A DNA stretch of 64,000 bases from Ariolimax columbianus (lineage: Eukaryota; Mollusca; Gastropoda; Stylommatophora; Arionidae). The DNA lies in NCBI GenBank assembly GCA_036924085.1, contig JAVGWX010000013.1:55560336-55624335 (forward strand). The letters run 5' to 3'. Below the pieces are notes generated by a model. That model saw only the letters and a program-made list of their open reading frames with translations, made no database searches and was not told the origin of the DNA. The first letter of the stretch is position 1. Every line of letters begins with the position of its first letter. Shown piece after piece: positions 52,540 through 63,033 of the stretch. Position numbers and translations under genes: made by a program.

Positions 52540-53480
52540 ACAACGAACCCCCCACTTTGCACCAAGACGTGGATACACTCAAAGGGAGACGCATTAAGCG
52601 AGGAAGGTCATGGATTGCAGAGGCAGAAAACTCCCTGATGAGAGTCTGTCCATTGGAAGAAGTGGGAAGAGGTAGTGAATGGGTAGAAGTAGCCAACGAG
52701 AGCCCCTGACAAGGGTGGTGATACAACTGAGAAGAGAGTGTCGCGAGTGGATCGGCACTAGGACAGAAGCTTCAATCAGGAGCTGATCCAGCAACACTCA
52801 GGACCACAAGACTCAATTCAGTACACAGATGACTCCGGCGACAGATATGCAAACAAGTGCGGTTGGGATTTCGTCGGCTACCAAAATGGCAAGGAGATGG
52901 GGGAGAAATCAGCTGCCTGCTCCACTGTCACATCGAGTATGAGGATGGAGATTGAGGAGGTAACAGCGACTCTGACTTGGTTGGTGACACAACCGGTGAC
53001 ACACGCAGTGATACTGTCAGACTCGCAGGGCATGCTCCGTAATATAGAAAGGTGCATGCTAAGAAGGGAGTACCTTCTCTTCTGAACAACTCTGATATAC
53101 AAGTTGTCACATGGATCTACTTCCCGGTACCTGCAGGCATCTAGGACAACGAAAGAGCGGACGCAATGGCGGGACGCGTTCTGGTTAACGACGTGGTGAT
53201 AACGAGCGACAGGGTTGAGTTGATAAGGGCAGTCATGAACAGTCTACAGAATGATGAAGAGACAGAGGGTCACGAAAATGCATATGTGCAGAAGATGATA
53301 GATTGTGTAGTGACTTAGGGAGAAGGAAGAAGGTGTGTTCTGTCTGGAAAGATCCGAAGAACACGAAATCAACACTTGACTGGGACTCTGCGTATATATA
53401 GCTTGGTTGGCTGCTTGGAGGGAGAACGGTGCACTTGTGGCAATGTCTCCTGTGTGATGATGTTGGTTCTTAGAATCGTG
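52540..53480 (+). pseudogene. LINE RNase H domain and tail
   Basis: The plus strand reads QYTDDSGDRYANKCGWGFVG, YQNGKEMGEKSAACSTVTSS, MRMEIEEVTATLTWLVTQPV, THAVILSDSQGMLRNIERCM, then VTWIYFPVPAGI, a stop, DNERADAMAGRVLVND and AVMNSLQNDEETEGHENAYV, ending VLSGKIRRTRNQHLTGTLRI and GERCTCGNVS. Active-site residues D (YTDDS), E (RMEIE), D (LSDSQ) and D (ERADAM) are kept. The Gly-His region (CPGHAGVKGN) is degraded. This RNase H type differs in sequence from the Nimb-like one, so it marks another LINE family. Confidence 0.82.
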
Positions 53481-53574
53481 AATCACCTCATCATCTATGT
53501 GAATAACCTGAGATAGAGGAGAGATCACATATTCAATTTGAGGAACATCTATGAAAAATGTTGAGAATTTAACG

Positions 53575-54485
53575 TAGACCTGTGTACGTACTTCATTGAT
53601 TACTTGATTACACCAAAGCCTTCAATACGGTAAAACATTAGAACGTGTGGCACATCATGAAAGCAATGAGTTCTCCTGTACATTTTATCCATCGCATCCT
53701 AGTATCTGGTCAAACATCAGACTGATTTGCAGTACAAAAGGGAGTACGACATGGATGTGTTCTCTCTCCATATCTACATAACATCTATGAATGTATAGTG
53801 AGAAGAGTCTGAGAAGAAGAGAATATCGAAAGTTTCGATCCATTTACAATTGGTGGTTACGAGATCCCAGAGTTATGATACGTAGATTACACAGAGATAC
53901 TATCAAGAAGTGCAGACGTGCTAGAGCAGTTAATTTCAGCCTTATAGAGATAAAGTGCAGATCGAAACCTATTTACAAAACAAAGATAAAGACCAACACA
54001 AAACACAATGTCAACATAAATTTACAATAGGTGGTGAGGAAATAGACCAGGTCACGCATTTTGAGTATCTGGGCTTCTGAATTGACAAAAATGGCAAATG
54101 CTCAAAAGATATCAGAAAAAGACTAGCCATGGCAACGCAGAAGTTATGACAGAGCACCAACAAAACGCCAAGAGTAACAATCTTGAGAGCCTGTGCCTTT
54201 CCAGTGGTAGCAAATGGCTGCGAAGCATGGACGATTACCAAAGAATATAGAAAGAGAATCAAGTCCTTCGAGTGAAAATGTTACAGAAAGATCCTCAGAA
54301 TACCCTGAACAGAGAAGGACAAATTTAGACATTTGGCAAGAGGTGAACATAAATGAAACTGGTTTATCAATTCCATCGTTGTCAGAAAATAAAAATACTT
54401 TGGTCACGTCAATGGACACAACGGTCTTGAAAGGACAGTGATGATAGGTATGGTACCGGACAAAATCGAGCAACAACGGCAAGAA
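53575..54485 (+). pseudogene. LINE RT and C-terminal region, decayed
   Basis: The plus strand reads in changing frames CFIDY, KAFNTVKHERLWHIMKAMSS, QKGVRHGCVLSPYLHNIYEC, then FTIGGYEIPEL, a stop, YVDYTEI, VTHFEYLGF and later RKRIKSFE, RKILRIP, KYFGHVNGHNGLERTVMIGM. These are RT palm (FIDYxKAFDTVKH), VRQGCxLSPYLFNIY, the YADDT box and the LINE tail. The YADD box is YVDY here, so one catalytic Asp is gone. The tail is the same family as 10.37-10.71 kb. Confidence 0.8.
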
Positions 54486-54489
54486 AGTG

Positions 54490-55010
54490 AACCTTTGTGA
54501 CGAAGATGGCCCAACTGGATTCTTTGTCAGTTATAGCAGTTTCCATTTTATATAGCCAATCTGCCAGAGTCTGAGCAAATGATTGCGCAGCTATCTCTGA
54601 GATCCGAGGTGTTGAGACGCTTTGAGTATTGTTCTGTGGGCACCTAGAAGCTTGGATACCAAAGTTCATTTTAGAAATAACCAATCTATGGTTCGTCCAG
54701 CATTCTGCTCCACACATGGTCTTTGTCACCCGTACATCCTGACGATCCTGTCTGCGAACAATGACGTAATCATTTATGTGCCAGTGTCCTGACCGTGGAT
54801 GAATCCAAGTGGTTTTATTGCGGTTTGAGGAGACGAAATACGGTATTGATAATAAGAATCACGTTTGTCGCACATGTTATCAAGAGTAGGTGCCCGTTAC
54901 TACTGCAACTACCAATGTCATTTCTGTCAATCACTCCGTGGTAGAGGCTTATTTGTTTATGGTCAAGGCGATCCTCAACACCATTAAACTAAAATCAATC
55001 CCTTTTGGAG
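54490..55010 (-). pseudogene. LINE endonuclease C-terminal fragment
   Basis: The minus strand reads SNGHLLLITCATNVILINTV, FRLLKPQ, then DVIVRRQDRQD-like codons, TKTMCGAECWTNHRLVISKM and NFGIQASRCPQNNTQS. It fits the end of an APE endonuclease (NGxLLLxTCAxHxLLLTNTxFRLP ... DYVIVRRRDRQDVxVTKxMxGAxCWTDHRLVxSKxxxRIQP). The catalytic WTDHRL is WTNHRL. A 106-codon frame remains. Confidence 0.75.
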
Positions 55011-55254
55011 CATTGGGGAACCCACTAACCAAGCTCGATTTATAACAAAGCCAAAACCAGATTCACGCCGGTTTTCCACTCCACAACTTTTCTAGAAAAA
55101 GGTAAAGCTGGCTTTATTTTCTGTAATGTGGCTCTCTTCTGTTCAGTGAGTCTCACTTAGTGGCTTCTATTTCAATGTTGTATCTGGCAAGCTCTTTGGC
55201 TCTTGCCAGGGAATGTTATTATAGAGAAGGAGAGTTGCGCACGTCAGCTTCACG
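55011..55254. other. No gene recognised
   Basis: No motif seen between two LINE fragments. Confidence 0.35.
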
Positions 55255-56996
55255 CTCTCTTAACTTAACTTAACGTTTTTATACTGGTTTAGAAGACCCT
55301 GCAGATTCTGTATACAACCAGTTACATTTACATCACCTTGCTCTAAAAGCTATGCGCATCCAGTTTATTCTTAAATGCATTAACTGTCCCTGCCACCACT
55401 ACCTCCCCTGGCAATGCATTCCAAGCAGACACCACTCTCTGACTAAAAAAATATTTCTCAATTTTTTTTTTTTTTTTTTTTTTTTTTGCGTTCGCCTTAT
55501 TTTTCTAATCCCCAAGGCGGTGTGCGTTGCACTGTGTTTTTATTTTGCGCCTATCGGCCCAGTGCATCCGACTCCAGCATGCATTTTATGTAAGGATCTG
55601 CTTCCTCCTGCATTTTCTAAGGGTTTGCTTCCCCGGGGTAACGGCCGGTGCTGTGATGGGGATCGAACCCAGCACCTTCGGGTTGTGAGCCGGGCCACTT
55701 AACCACTAGGCCACGCCGTCCCTTTCTCAATATCTAACCTGGACCTCTCTTTAGTCAGCTTGTAGCTATGCCCTCGTGTTATTGTAGGTGGTTGTATTTT
55801 TTTTTAAAACTTGTTATAGTCTAATTTATCGATTCCTCTGATCATCTTATAAACCTGTATTAAGTCACCACGAATTCTTCTCTCTTCGAGACACTGTAGG
55901 CCGGCTTTTCTGAGTCGTTCCTCATAACTGTAATTCTGGAATCCCACTATCATCTTTATCGCTCTTTTTTATATTCTTTCTAGCATGTTTATGTCCCCTC
56001 TATGATAAGGACTCCACACCTGTACACAGTACTCCAATCTAGGTCTAACTAAAGCTTTATACAGTTTGACGATCACTTCCTTGCTCCTATTTTTAATATT
56101 TCTTTTTATCATACCTAACATTGCATTTGCCTTTCTCACTGCTACCTTAACTTGCTCACTCAACTTTCCTGTATGATCTATAATAACCCCTAGGTCCCTT
56201 TCCTTATCTATCTTTCTAATATTGTTTTCTCCCATTCTGTAATTATGTTCCATATTGGATCTACCCATGTAGATGACTGTACATTTATCTACATTAAACT
56301 CCATTTGCCAGCATACAGACCATTCTCGAATTTTATCTAAATCCGACATCAATATATTCAATTCCGCTTTAGATGAGACACTACTGCATAGTTTTGTGTC
56401 ATCAGCAAATTTTGCAATCATGGATCTCATATCAATGTCCAAATCATTTATATATATCAAGAACAAAATTGGTCCCAAAACCGAGCCCTGTGGCATACCA
56501 CTTTTCACTTCACACCACTCAGAGTACTCCTTATTTATGCCCACCCTCTGCCTTCTTCCCGTTAACCAATTTTCAATCCATTTGGCAACTTCCCCACCTA
56601 TTCCATGTGATTTTAACTTTTGAAATAATCTTTGATGAGGTACTCTATCAAAGGCCTTTGCAAAGTCTAGATAAATAACATCCACTGGCTCCCCTTTATC
56701 TATGATTTTAGTAACCTCCTCCATGAATTCTAATAGATTTGTTAAGCATGATCTCCCTCTAGTAAACCCATGCTGACAATTTCAAATTAGATTAAATTTG
56801 TCTAAATGCATTACAATGTTTTCTTTGATTATTGACTCTAACAATTTACAGACTATGCTCGTTAAACTCACCGGTCTATAATTTGCTGGATCTGATTTTT
56901 TGCCTTTTTTGAATAAGGGGATCACTCCTGCATCTTTCCAATCCCGTGGAACAATCCCTTTTGTCAGTGATTAAGAACATAATATAGCCAATGGTT
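55255..56996 (-). pseudogene. CR1/L2-group LINE, copy 2 (RT to 3' end)
   Basis: A 251-codon minus-strand frame (56,724-55,969) reads PVDVIYLDFAKAFDRVPHQR, WLTGRRQRVGINKEYSEWCE, SGMPQGSVLGPILFLIYIND, SMIAKFADDTKLCSSV, WQMEFNVDKCTVIYMGRSNM, ERDLGVIIDHTGKLSEQVKV and VRPRLEYCVQVWSPYHRGDI. The FADD active site is intact. The element is cut at its 5' side near 56,996. The 3' end at about 55,258 shows AACTTAACTTAACG, the complement of a TTAAG-type tail. A SINE is inserted at 55,463-55,722. This is the best copy of the family here. Confidence 0.9.
55463..55722 (-). mobile_element. tRNA-derived SINE, copy 2
   Basis: Reverse orientation of the SINE at 49,255. The minus-strand head has GGCCTAGTGGTTAAGTGGCC and GGTTCGATCCCCATCACAGC, and the tail is a long A-run (poly-T 55,462-55,487 on the plus strand). 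A 9-bp duplication TTTCTCAAT flanks it at 55,454-55,462 and 55,723-55,731. It lies in the 3' part of a CR1/L2-group LINE, whose reading resumes on both sides. Confidence 0.93.
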
Positions 56997-57075
56997 AACT
57001 TGAAGTTTTTATACTGGTTTAGAAGACACGTCAGTCTGTGTACAACTACATGATGATGATGCATTGATGTAAACA
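56997..57075 (-). mobile_element. 3' tail of another CR1/L2-group LINE
   Basis: TTTTTATACTGGTTTAGAAG and TGTGTACAAC repeat the 3'-end block found at 37,815 and 55,275. The fragment is only about 80 bp and ends in a (GAT)n-like stretch. Confidence 0.7.
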
Positions 57076-58019
57076 TCTTTGACCATCACTAGTCGCTTCT
57101 CGATATCTATTTCGCATTATCTTTCCTCCACAATTATTATATTTCAAAGATATGAGAAACCTAATCTTAAGCAGTCTTCCATCAACAAAACACGAATCAA
57201 GTTACATAGAGACAAGTGTTCAACATTTACAAGCACTTGCTCTTCGTTAATGAAAGGTAAAAATTGGTATCAGTGCTATGGGAGACGGAAGTAATCAAGA
57301 AATCGTCTTAGATACGAAATATCAAATTGCTGGAGACGTATCTAATTCTAACATGTTTCGAGTTGGATATTGGCTGATTATTATTACTTAGATATCTAGT
57401 GAACAACATAATGGAGGATTCGGCTATATGGTCAAGACGACCTCGGAATATTAACCCTACAAGTGGAAAGTTAAAATCTAGTTTGCATTACACATGGACA
57501 GGACCCATCGATCCACAGGTCAGACTATTTTAATATGAAACTCAGTACAATTTACTTGCCATATCCACACCGAAAGTCGTTTGCATAGTATCTCCCAAAA
57601 TCAGTCTTGATTTAAGAATTTATCAGACATTTTCTGTCCATCTCTTGATGTCATCTTCCCACTATTATCGTTGTTTTCATCTGGCACATTTGAGCGGAAC
57701 GTTTTCTTGAATTCTTGCAATGCTGTTTTCAGTCAAAGTTCTGTCTTTTCTTTTTCTTAGTAGATGATTGATCAGTGACTGACATAGGAGTCAGTGAACA
57801 TCACGCCTGCTAGCGTCTTATAGGTTAGCCATAAACTCTCTCCACTTCACCTGATCTTGTGTACTATAAGACCCCTTGTGTATTTTGTTTCAATTTTCGT
57901 TCTTTTGATTAGTGTTTCTCATCTCTATGGTTAATCAATATTGGAACTATATTTCAATTAATCACAAGCATGATTTGCTGCTTTCGTTTTATATTGTTGA
58001 AAGTGTATTGAAATTAAGG
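57076..58019. other. AT-rich sequence, nothing recognised
   Basis: Short open stretches without motifs on both strands. Confidence 0.4.
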
Positions 58020-58712
58020 TCCTCATAGCCCCCTAGATGGACTGGATGGATCGACTCCCACATATGCTTGCACATCTCCTGGACGAAAATCGAAAACCTC
58101 AGCAGAGGCCCCGCTGCTTTGAGCATCACGATGAACGGCAAAGCTGTTGCAGCCATTGAGGACTTCGTCTACCTCAGCAGCAGGCAGTCCTCTGACACAC
58201 GCAGCAGTCACAACATTGCCGGTAGGATGGGCTTAGTGGCTTCATCCATGCACTTGCTTTGCAGAGTGGTTCCAGTGAAGGCTCACCCTATAGACTCCGC
58301 CTGTATTGTCTCCATTCTCCTGTTTGGCTCTGAGCTACTACAGCGACAGTGGCAGCGTCTTTGAGGCCTTCCACCTGTGCAACCAGAGGCACATCCTCGG
58401 GATTGTCATGCATGACATTATTTCCAACAGTGAAGTAGTTTGACTTACTCAACTTGCAGGCGTTGTCTCAACGATTGATCATTGTTTGTTGTTCTTCGGT
58501 CACGTTGTTCACCTCTCCTGGGAAGTCCCAGCCCATGAGATGCTCCGGCAGGCTGTGCGGGAGATTTACAGGAAGATGCCGCGCTCATCTTGGAGACGTC
58601 ATCAGGGCCGCCTTCACAACTCCTGGCTAAAACAGATCGCCACTTCCCCAATAGAACTGCAGGTCATTAGACATGGTCATGTGACACGACGTGCCTTGGT
58701 CGTCTAAGTGTA
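58020..58712 (+). pseudogene. LINE RT thumb and C-terminal region
   Basis: The plus strand reads HISWTKIENLSRGPAALSIT, MNGKAVAAIEDFVYLSSRQS, SDTRSSHNIAGRMGLVASSM, CIVSILLFGSELLQRQW, then RNQRHILGIVMHDIISNSEV in a shifted frame, LSWEVPAHEMLRQAVREIYR, KMPRSSWRRHQGRLHNSWLK and QIATSPIELQVIRHGH. The same blocks occur on the minus strand at 12.15-12.9 kb (ISWTK, SSEARSIHN, RNQRRFLGI, REVPAHEML), so the two are copies of one LINE family. Frames change at about 58,360 and 58,480. Confidence 0.83.
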
Positions 58713-59375
58713 CTATTGATTTTAGTGGCTCTGACCTTGCATTAATTATAGCTACTACTAGGTGATCATGACTTCCTAAATCTGTGCCTCTTCTTACTGT
58801 CACATCTTCAAGTTGATATCTCCATCTGCCAATGATCATTTATCTGGTTTCTCTGTTGCAGCAGTTTAGAGAGTGCTGTGCTAATTTATGAATGTCCTTA
58901 AATGGAATGGGTCCTCCTCCAATAACTAAATTGGTTGTTTTTGTGCGGTCGCCTTATTTGTCTATTCCCCAAGCAGGCGTGCATTGCACTCTGTATTTAT
59001 TTTGCCCCTGTCGGCCCAGTGCATCCTACTTCGTCATGCATTTTATGTAAGGGTCTGCTTCCTCCTGCATTTTCTAAGAGTTTGCTTTCCCAAGGTAATG
59101 GCCAGTGCTGTGATGGGGAGCAAACCCAGCACCTTCGGCTTGTGAGCCGTGTCTCTTAACCACTAGCCCACGCCATCCCCACTGAACTGTTTAAGACACA
59201 GTTTATCAACTGTTCATCATTCACGTTTAATGTTCTACTGCCCCATCAACTTTTTACTATTTCATTACATGTGTTATCCTTTTCAAATTTGACATCTAGG
59301 TCTTCTATTACTAAGATGAGGTAAAATCTGAGTATTGTTACAATTTCTTCTTTTAGAGCTGCATTTAGAAGAGCG
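58700..59375 (-). pseudogene. LINE endonuclease fragment split by a SINE
   Basis: The minus strand reads LKEEIVTILRFYLILVIEDL, DVKFEKDNTCNEIVKS, then DEQLINCVLN. A SINE of about 245 bp follows, and the frame resumes LVIGGGPIPFKDIHKLAQHS, RWRYQLEDVTVRRGTDLGSH and DHLVVAIINAR. This is the APE endonuclease segment (MGDxNAKVGxDNT ... CxxxxLVIGGTxFPHKDIHKxTWRSPN ... RWRxSLxDVRVxRGADxGSDHHLVV). The Asp of SDHH is replaced (SHDHLV), and the GDLNAK Asn/Asp block is changed to EDLDVK. Confidence 0.8.
58937..59180 (-). mobile_element. tRNA-derived SINE, copy 3
   Basis: Same family as 49,255 and 55,463, with a more diverged head (TTTGCTCCCCATCACAGCAC). An imperfect 12-bp duplication (ACTAAATTGGTT at 58,925, ACTGAACTGTTT at 59,181) flanks it. 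The body shares CCCAGTGCATCCTACTTCGT. It is the oldest-looking of the three copies. It lies inside an endonuclease remnant. Confidence 0.87.
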
Positions 59376-59500
59376 TCTGGCCGAATGATTTCGAGGCCTG
59401 CCTGCCGGCAAGGAGGGCAGCGGTTCGAATCTCGGTATGGCATATGTTGTTTTTCTGTTGGGGGTGAAATAAACAAACATAGCCAGCACACGACGTGGCG
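59376..59500 (+). mobile_element. Possible tRNA-like SINE remnant
   Basis: TCTGGCCGAATGATTTCGAG could be box A, and GCGGTTCGAATCTCGGTATG box B, about 35 bp apart. A stem CCTGCCGGCAAGGAGGGCAG lies between. AAATAAACAAA occurs at the right. No target-site duplication was seen. A decayed tRNA-like pseudogene is an alternative. Confidence 0.45.
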
Positions 59501-59639
59501 ACAGCTTTGGCGAAGTGGCCTGTAGTTCTCAGTCTAAAAAACACCTAGACTACCCCAGCAATGGGAAAAAGTCATATTGACAGTAGAGCTGCTGGTAGAA
59601 TTGTCCTTTACCTAATTGACACTGTCAATTGTTAGTACA
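59501..59639. other. Short unassigned stretch
   Basis: No motif seen. Confidence 0.3.
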
Positions 59640-60440
59640 AAATATTGTATTATTCCTACCTTGGAAGTACTTTCACCAGAGAAGGAAATATTGACTCTGA
59701 GGTCCACAACAGAATTTCCAAGGCAAGTGCTGCTTTCAGAAGACTGAAAAAACATTTGAGACCTGTAGGGAATCAGTGTTGCCACCAAGATAAGTGTGTA
59801 TCATGCTGTTGTGCTAACCACCCTTCTGTACACAAGTGAAACATGGACAGTCTATAGAAGGCATGTCAGGAAACTTAACCATTTCCATGTAAACTGTCTC
59901 TGCAGACTGCTCAGAATTGGTTGACAGGATAGAGTGCCCAAATATGTAGTCCTCAGCAGGACAAGACTCTATGGCATCCCTACTCTGCTTCAGAGAGCTC
60001 AGATCAGATGGTCTGGGCATGTTATTTGCATGTCAGATGAGCAGCTCCCTAAACAGCTGTTGTACGGTGAGTTCAGGACAGGACAGCATTCGCTGGGGGG
60101 ACAAAAGAAGTGATATAAAGACACCCTAAAAGTTTCTTTGAATAGTTTCTCCATTGATATTGCTGCCTGGGAGCTGCTTGCTCTGAATCGTTCAACCTGG
60201 CACATTATCATCACACACGGTGCTTGCACTGGTGAGCAGAGGACCATTATGGAGGTGCAGGAAAAGCGAGCTGCACGAAAGGAAAGAATGCAAGACGGCC
60301 AAATTACAAATGCTGTTCATGTGTGCCCTACGTGGGGTAGAGTTTGACACGCTCAGATCAGACTATACAGTCATATGCAGTCACATCTGAATAAACATAT
60401 CTGGAGCTGTCACCATCTTTGCTTGCCATGGGCAACTAAC
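59640..60440 (+). pseudogene. LINE C-terminal region
   Basis: The plus strand reads YSYLGSTFTREGNIDSEVHN, RISKASAAFRRLKKHLRPVG, then in shifted frames VLTTLLYTSETWTVYRRHVR, KLNHFHVNCLCRLLRIG, RVPKYVVLSRTRLYGIPTLL, QRAQIRWSGHVICMSDEQLP, KQLLYGEF, and EKRAARKERMQDGQITNAVH followed by VCPTWGRV. This is the tail of the LINE family also found at 44.5-45.2 kb and 52.1-52.5 kb. It ends in ACAATGATGATGATG, a GAT-type tail, and abuts the 5' region of a minus-strand LINE. Confidence 0.82.
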
Positions 60441-60444
60441 AATG

Positions 60445-61075
60445 ATGATGATGTTGGTAAATCTCCCTCATCTTCCTCTTATGAGTATATTGAAAGTTAG
60501 CTTCCAGTACAGCAGTGTCCTTACCATTCCTTTTGTAGGATAAGTGCCACATATTCCTCTTGTCGTCTCTCCTCTTCTAGAGTAGAATATTGTCACTCCT
60601 ATTGCTGTGATTTATTCTTCTTGTTCCTGTCCACCTACTCTCACATATTTCCAATATGTGTAATCTGTAGTTTTACATTTCTGTTGTTATTTGCCCAACT
60701 CATTTATTGTCCAGACATTTCAAAATCCAATTCTTGTATCTCGTTTAATGCTCAGGATATCCGTTGTCATGCAGGTAGCTTTCTTTCAATTTTTACTACT
60801 GACAGTCATGCAAGCTTTCTACTACAGATGTCTCTCCCATGATGAAGTTAGTTTATTTGTTGTTGTTTCTAATGAAATGGGTTTTTTTTCCATGTGCCTG
60901 GAAGACAAGATTACCAATTTTTATCTGCCCCCAACCCATGCAGATTTGCCCAGCTTTGTAAATCCTGCCATGTGTGAAACTCCCACTGTCTTAGACCTGG
61001 GGGTTGTCAGAATACTCAACTCGTCAAACTTCAGCATTGTATAAGCATTTATTGGCTGGTTATGGTCTTTCGATA
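60445..61075 (-). pseudogene. LINE 5' region and endonuclease start
   Basis: The minus strand reads LKFDELSILTTPRSKTVGVS, HMAGFTKLGKSAWVG, then KRDTRIGF, a stop, NVWTINELGK, and later SRRGETTRGICGTYPTKGMV and RTLLYWKLTFNI. RIGFWNVRTxxExGK is the start of an APE endonuclease. The preceding TPRSKTVGVSHMAGFTKLGKSAWVG block looks like 5' leader sequence that I associate with such LINEs. The domain breaks off at 60,445, where a plus-strand LINE tail begins. Confidence 0.6.
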
Positions 61076-61259
61076 TGACCAAAAAACCTGAACTGTCAGA
61101 TTCTCTGATTTCTTTCTGTAATTGTCTTTGTACTCCTAATTTCTCCTTTTATGTTTTTCTTTATTTCTACAAGATTCACCCCATTCCCCAAAATCTCCAC
61201 ATTTTCAGAATTTTGATTCTTCTCTCCAACCATTTGATCTTCTTCATCTTCGTACTCTG

Positions 61260-61815
61260 TCAGACGTCAAACTGTATTTGTTCGAAGAAAGCAGCTGTCA
61301 TCCTGAGGCTGTCAATACTGCCATTATAGCTTGTCTAGTGTTGCCACTGGTGATGGCCACATGTGCTTTCTCTGGTCCTCGTATGTCGGGCAGTTTTGCA
61401 GCAGATGTTCAGCGGTCATTTTCCCTGTACCACAAGTGCATTCATCAGTGCCACCTATTTTCAGTTTATTGAATAGGTGGTACCTCAGTCTGTTGTGGCC
61501 TGTGCGGAGTCTGAAGACCACGACCTGCTCTCTTCTGTTCAACTGGTAATAGGCATAATTTTTTGAGTAGCCAGTATGTTCTGTTTCCCATTTGGCCATG
61601 TATCTGGCCCTAATAAGCCTTTTGGACTCTTCGTAGGTCACACTAGAATCTGGTTGTGGTAGTCTTGCACCTTCTTTTGCCAGTCTGTCTGCCTCCTCAT
61701 TGCCTTTGATGTTACAGTGGGATGGAACCCACTGTACCACTACTCTTTTTGGTGCGGACTGCTGGCATAGTTGACAGAGTACTGCTCTTAAATCATTAAG
61801 TTCTGTATTTTTCTA
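61260..61815 (-). pseudogene. Nimb-like LINE RNase H C-terminal part
   Basis: A 138-codon minus-strand frame reads MVQWVPSHCNIKGNEEADRL, AKEGARLPQPDSSVTYEESK, VFRLRTGHNRLRYHLFNKLK, GGTDECTCGTGKMTAEHLLQ, NCPTYEDQRKHMWPSPVATL and DKL, ending TAAFFEQIQFDV in a shifted frame. Upstream ENTELNDLRAVLCQLCQQSA is in phase with the helix before QWVPSH. His and the last Asp of WVPSHxxxxGNEEAD are present. It is similar to but clearly diverged from the copy at 45.4-46.15 kb, so it is a second subfamily. Confidence 0.85.
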
Positions 61816-62459
61816 ACCATTTGATCAATGTCCATATTTCTATTCTATATAGTAATGACAGGTACATATAACTCTTCATCAATGGTATTTTTAAACTTGT
61901 GAATTATTTGTCATAATGTTAAAATTGTTCTTCTGTTGAGAAAAACAGCTTGGTTATCACTATTCTCATCTTGATGTTTATTTCTACACTTCAAGTTGAG
62001 CCATAGGGTCACATATCATATGTTTCTATCCTGCCTTAGCTGTCATTCCCGACATTGCGTGGGATAGTTAAACTAGTACATATTTCATTTTTAGCACCTC
62101 CTTTCCCTGTCCTCTCAATGTGTGACATTTAACACATTCTTTCAAGTTATGTCGAACCTGTTCCCCCATCTACTCAACCTGCCAACCCATCACCATATCT
62201 TCTTCCTCAATCTGTCCATTCCCTCACCCATCTCTCCCACCCTCACCCCATTTATGCGCCCCCCCCCCCTCCCTTGCAGCAATCTCTCCCCTTTCAACAT
62301 GTCCATGCACTCATCTTTATCTTGCCTCTCAAACATATCTCTCACATTTCTTACTCACCTCAAACCACCAATCTCCTTAGCAATCTCTCCCTCCCCAATC
62401 CATCAAACAGTCTATCTGCTTAACCAATTCACACATCATACCAGCTCTTCTGAAACCAA
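61816..62459. other. Unassigned stretch, possible weak LINE tail
   Basis: One minus-strand reading (INIKMRIVITKLFFSTEEQF, LYRIEIWTLIKWLEK) faintly resembles LRxRIxKCYVWSxLLYGxExWTL of LINE tails. The right part is C-rich with a run of C near 62,260. Not strong enough to call. Confidence 0.25.

Positions 62460-62462
<3 letters not shown>

Positions 62463-62532
<70 letters not shown>
62463..62532 (+). repeat. (CT)n microsatellite, about 35 units
   Basis: An uninterrupted CT run. The 161-codon open stretch across it (62,122-62,607) is composition-driven. Confidence 0.98.
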
Positions 62533-62534
<2 letters not shown>

Positions 62535-62879
62535 CACACTTTCCTCTACCCATATGGTCAAATGGAGAGACATGTTTAGACAACCTTACAACCAATCTTT
62601 GCACTGATCTACTAGATTGTAGTGATTATGTCCATGGAAAGTATATAGCCAGCGCCATTTTTAGCACAGACAGACATAATGCTGTCAATGGCTTCCAGCA
62701 TTCAAAATTGGAGTGTGAACTATTTGCAATAGGTATAGATTGATATAAGTTACGGCAGTAACCAGAATTGAGTAGAAAGATAGGCTGAATTGTTATACAG
62801 ACCAAATGAAGTACTCAAGAACATCAGTGTAGCTCCCTACATTATTCAGCTTCACCAAAACTTCAATTTCTCAAGATAG

Positions 62880-63033
62880 TGTGTGTTAGTTTTTGTTCAT
62901 TTATTTTTAAATGCCATTGTATGGTCTAAAATTTGTAGAATCAACACGAGCTTAAATTAGTGAGGTGTTTCTCAAAGGTCCATAGGACGAAGTCATCTGC
63001 ATAGAGGGAGTTATGAGCCTCTAGTGACATTTG
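62880..63033 (-). pseudogene. Nimb-like RT fragment, active-site part
   Basis: The minus strand reads YGQMSLEAHNSLYADDFVLW, TFEKHLTNL. This is the YADD box of the Nimb-like RT (YSLYSDDLAMWTTEKHITTT in copy 2 at 46.98 kb), with both Asp kept. It was once continuous with 63,553-63,700, and a CR1/L2-group fragment now separates them. Confidence 0.75.

Noticed and set aside
62122..62607. 161-codon open stretch, plus strand
   Set aside because: It is a translation of C/T-rich sequence with a 70-bp CT run. No protein-like pattern.
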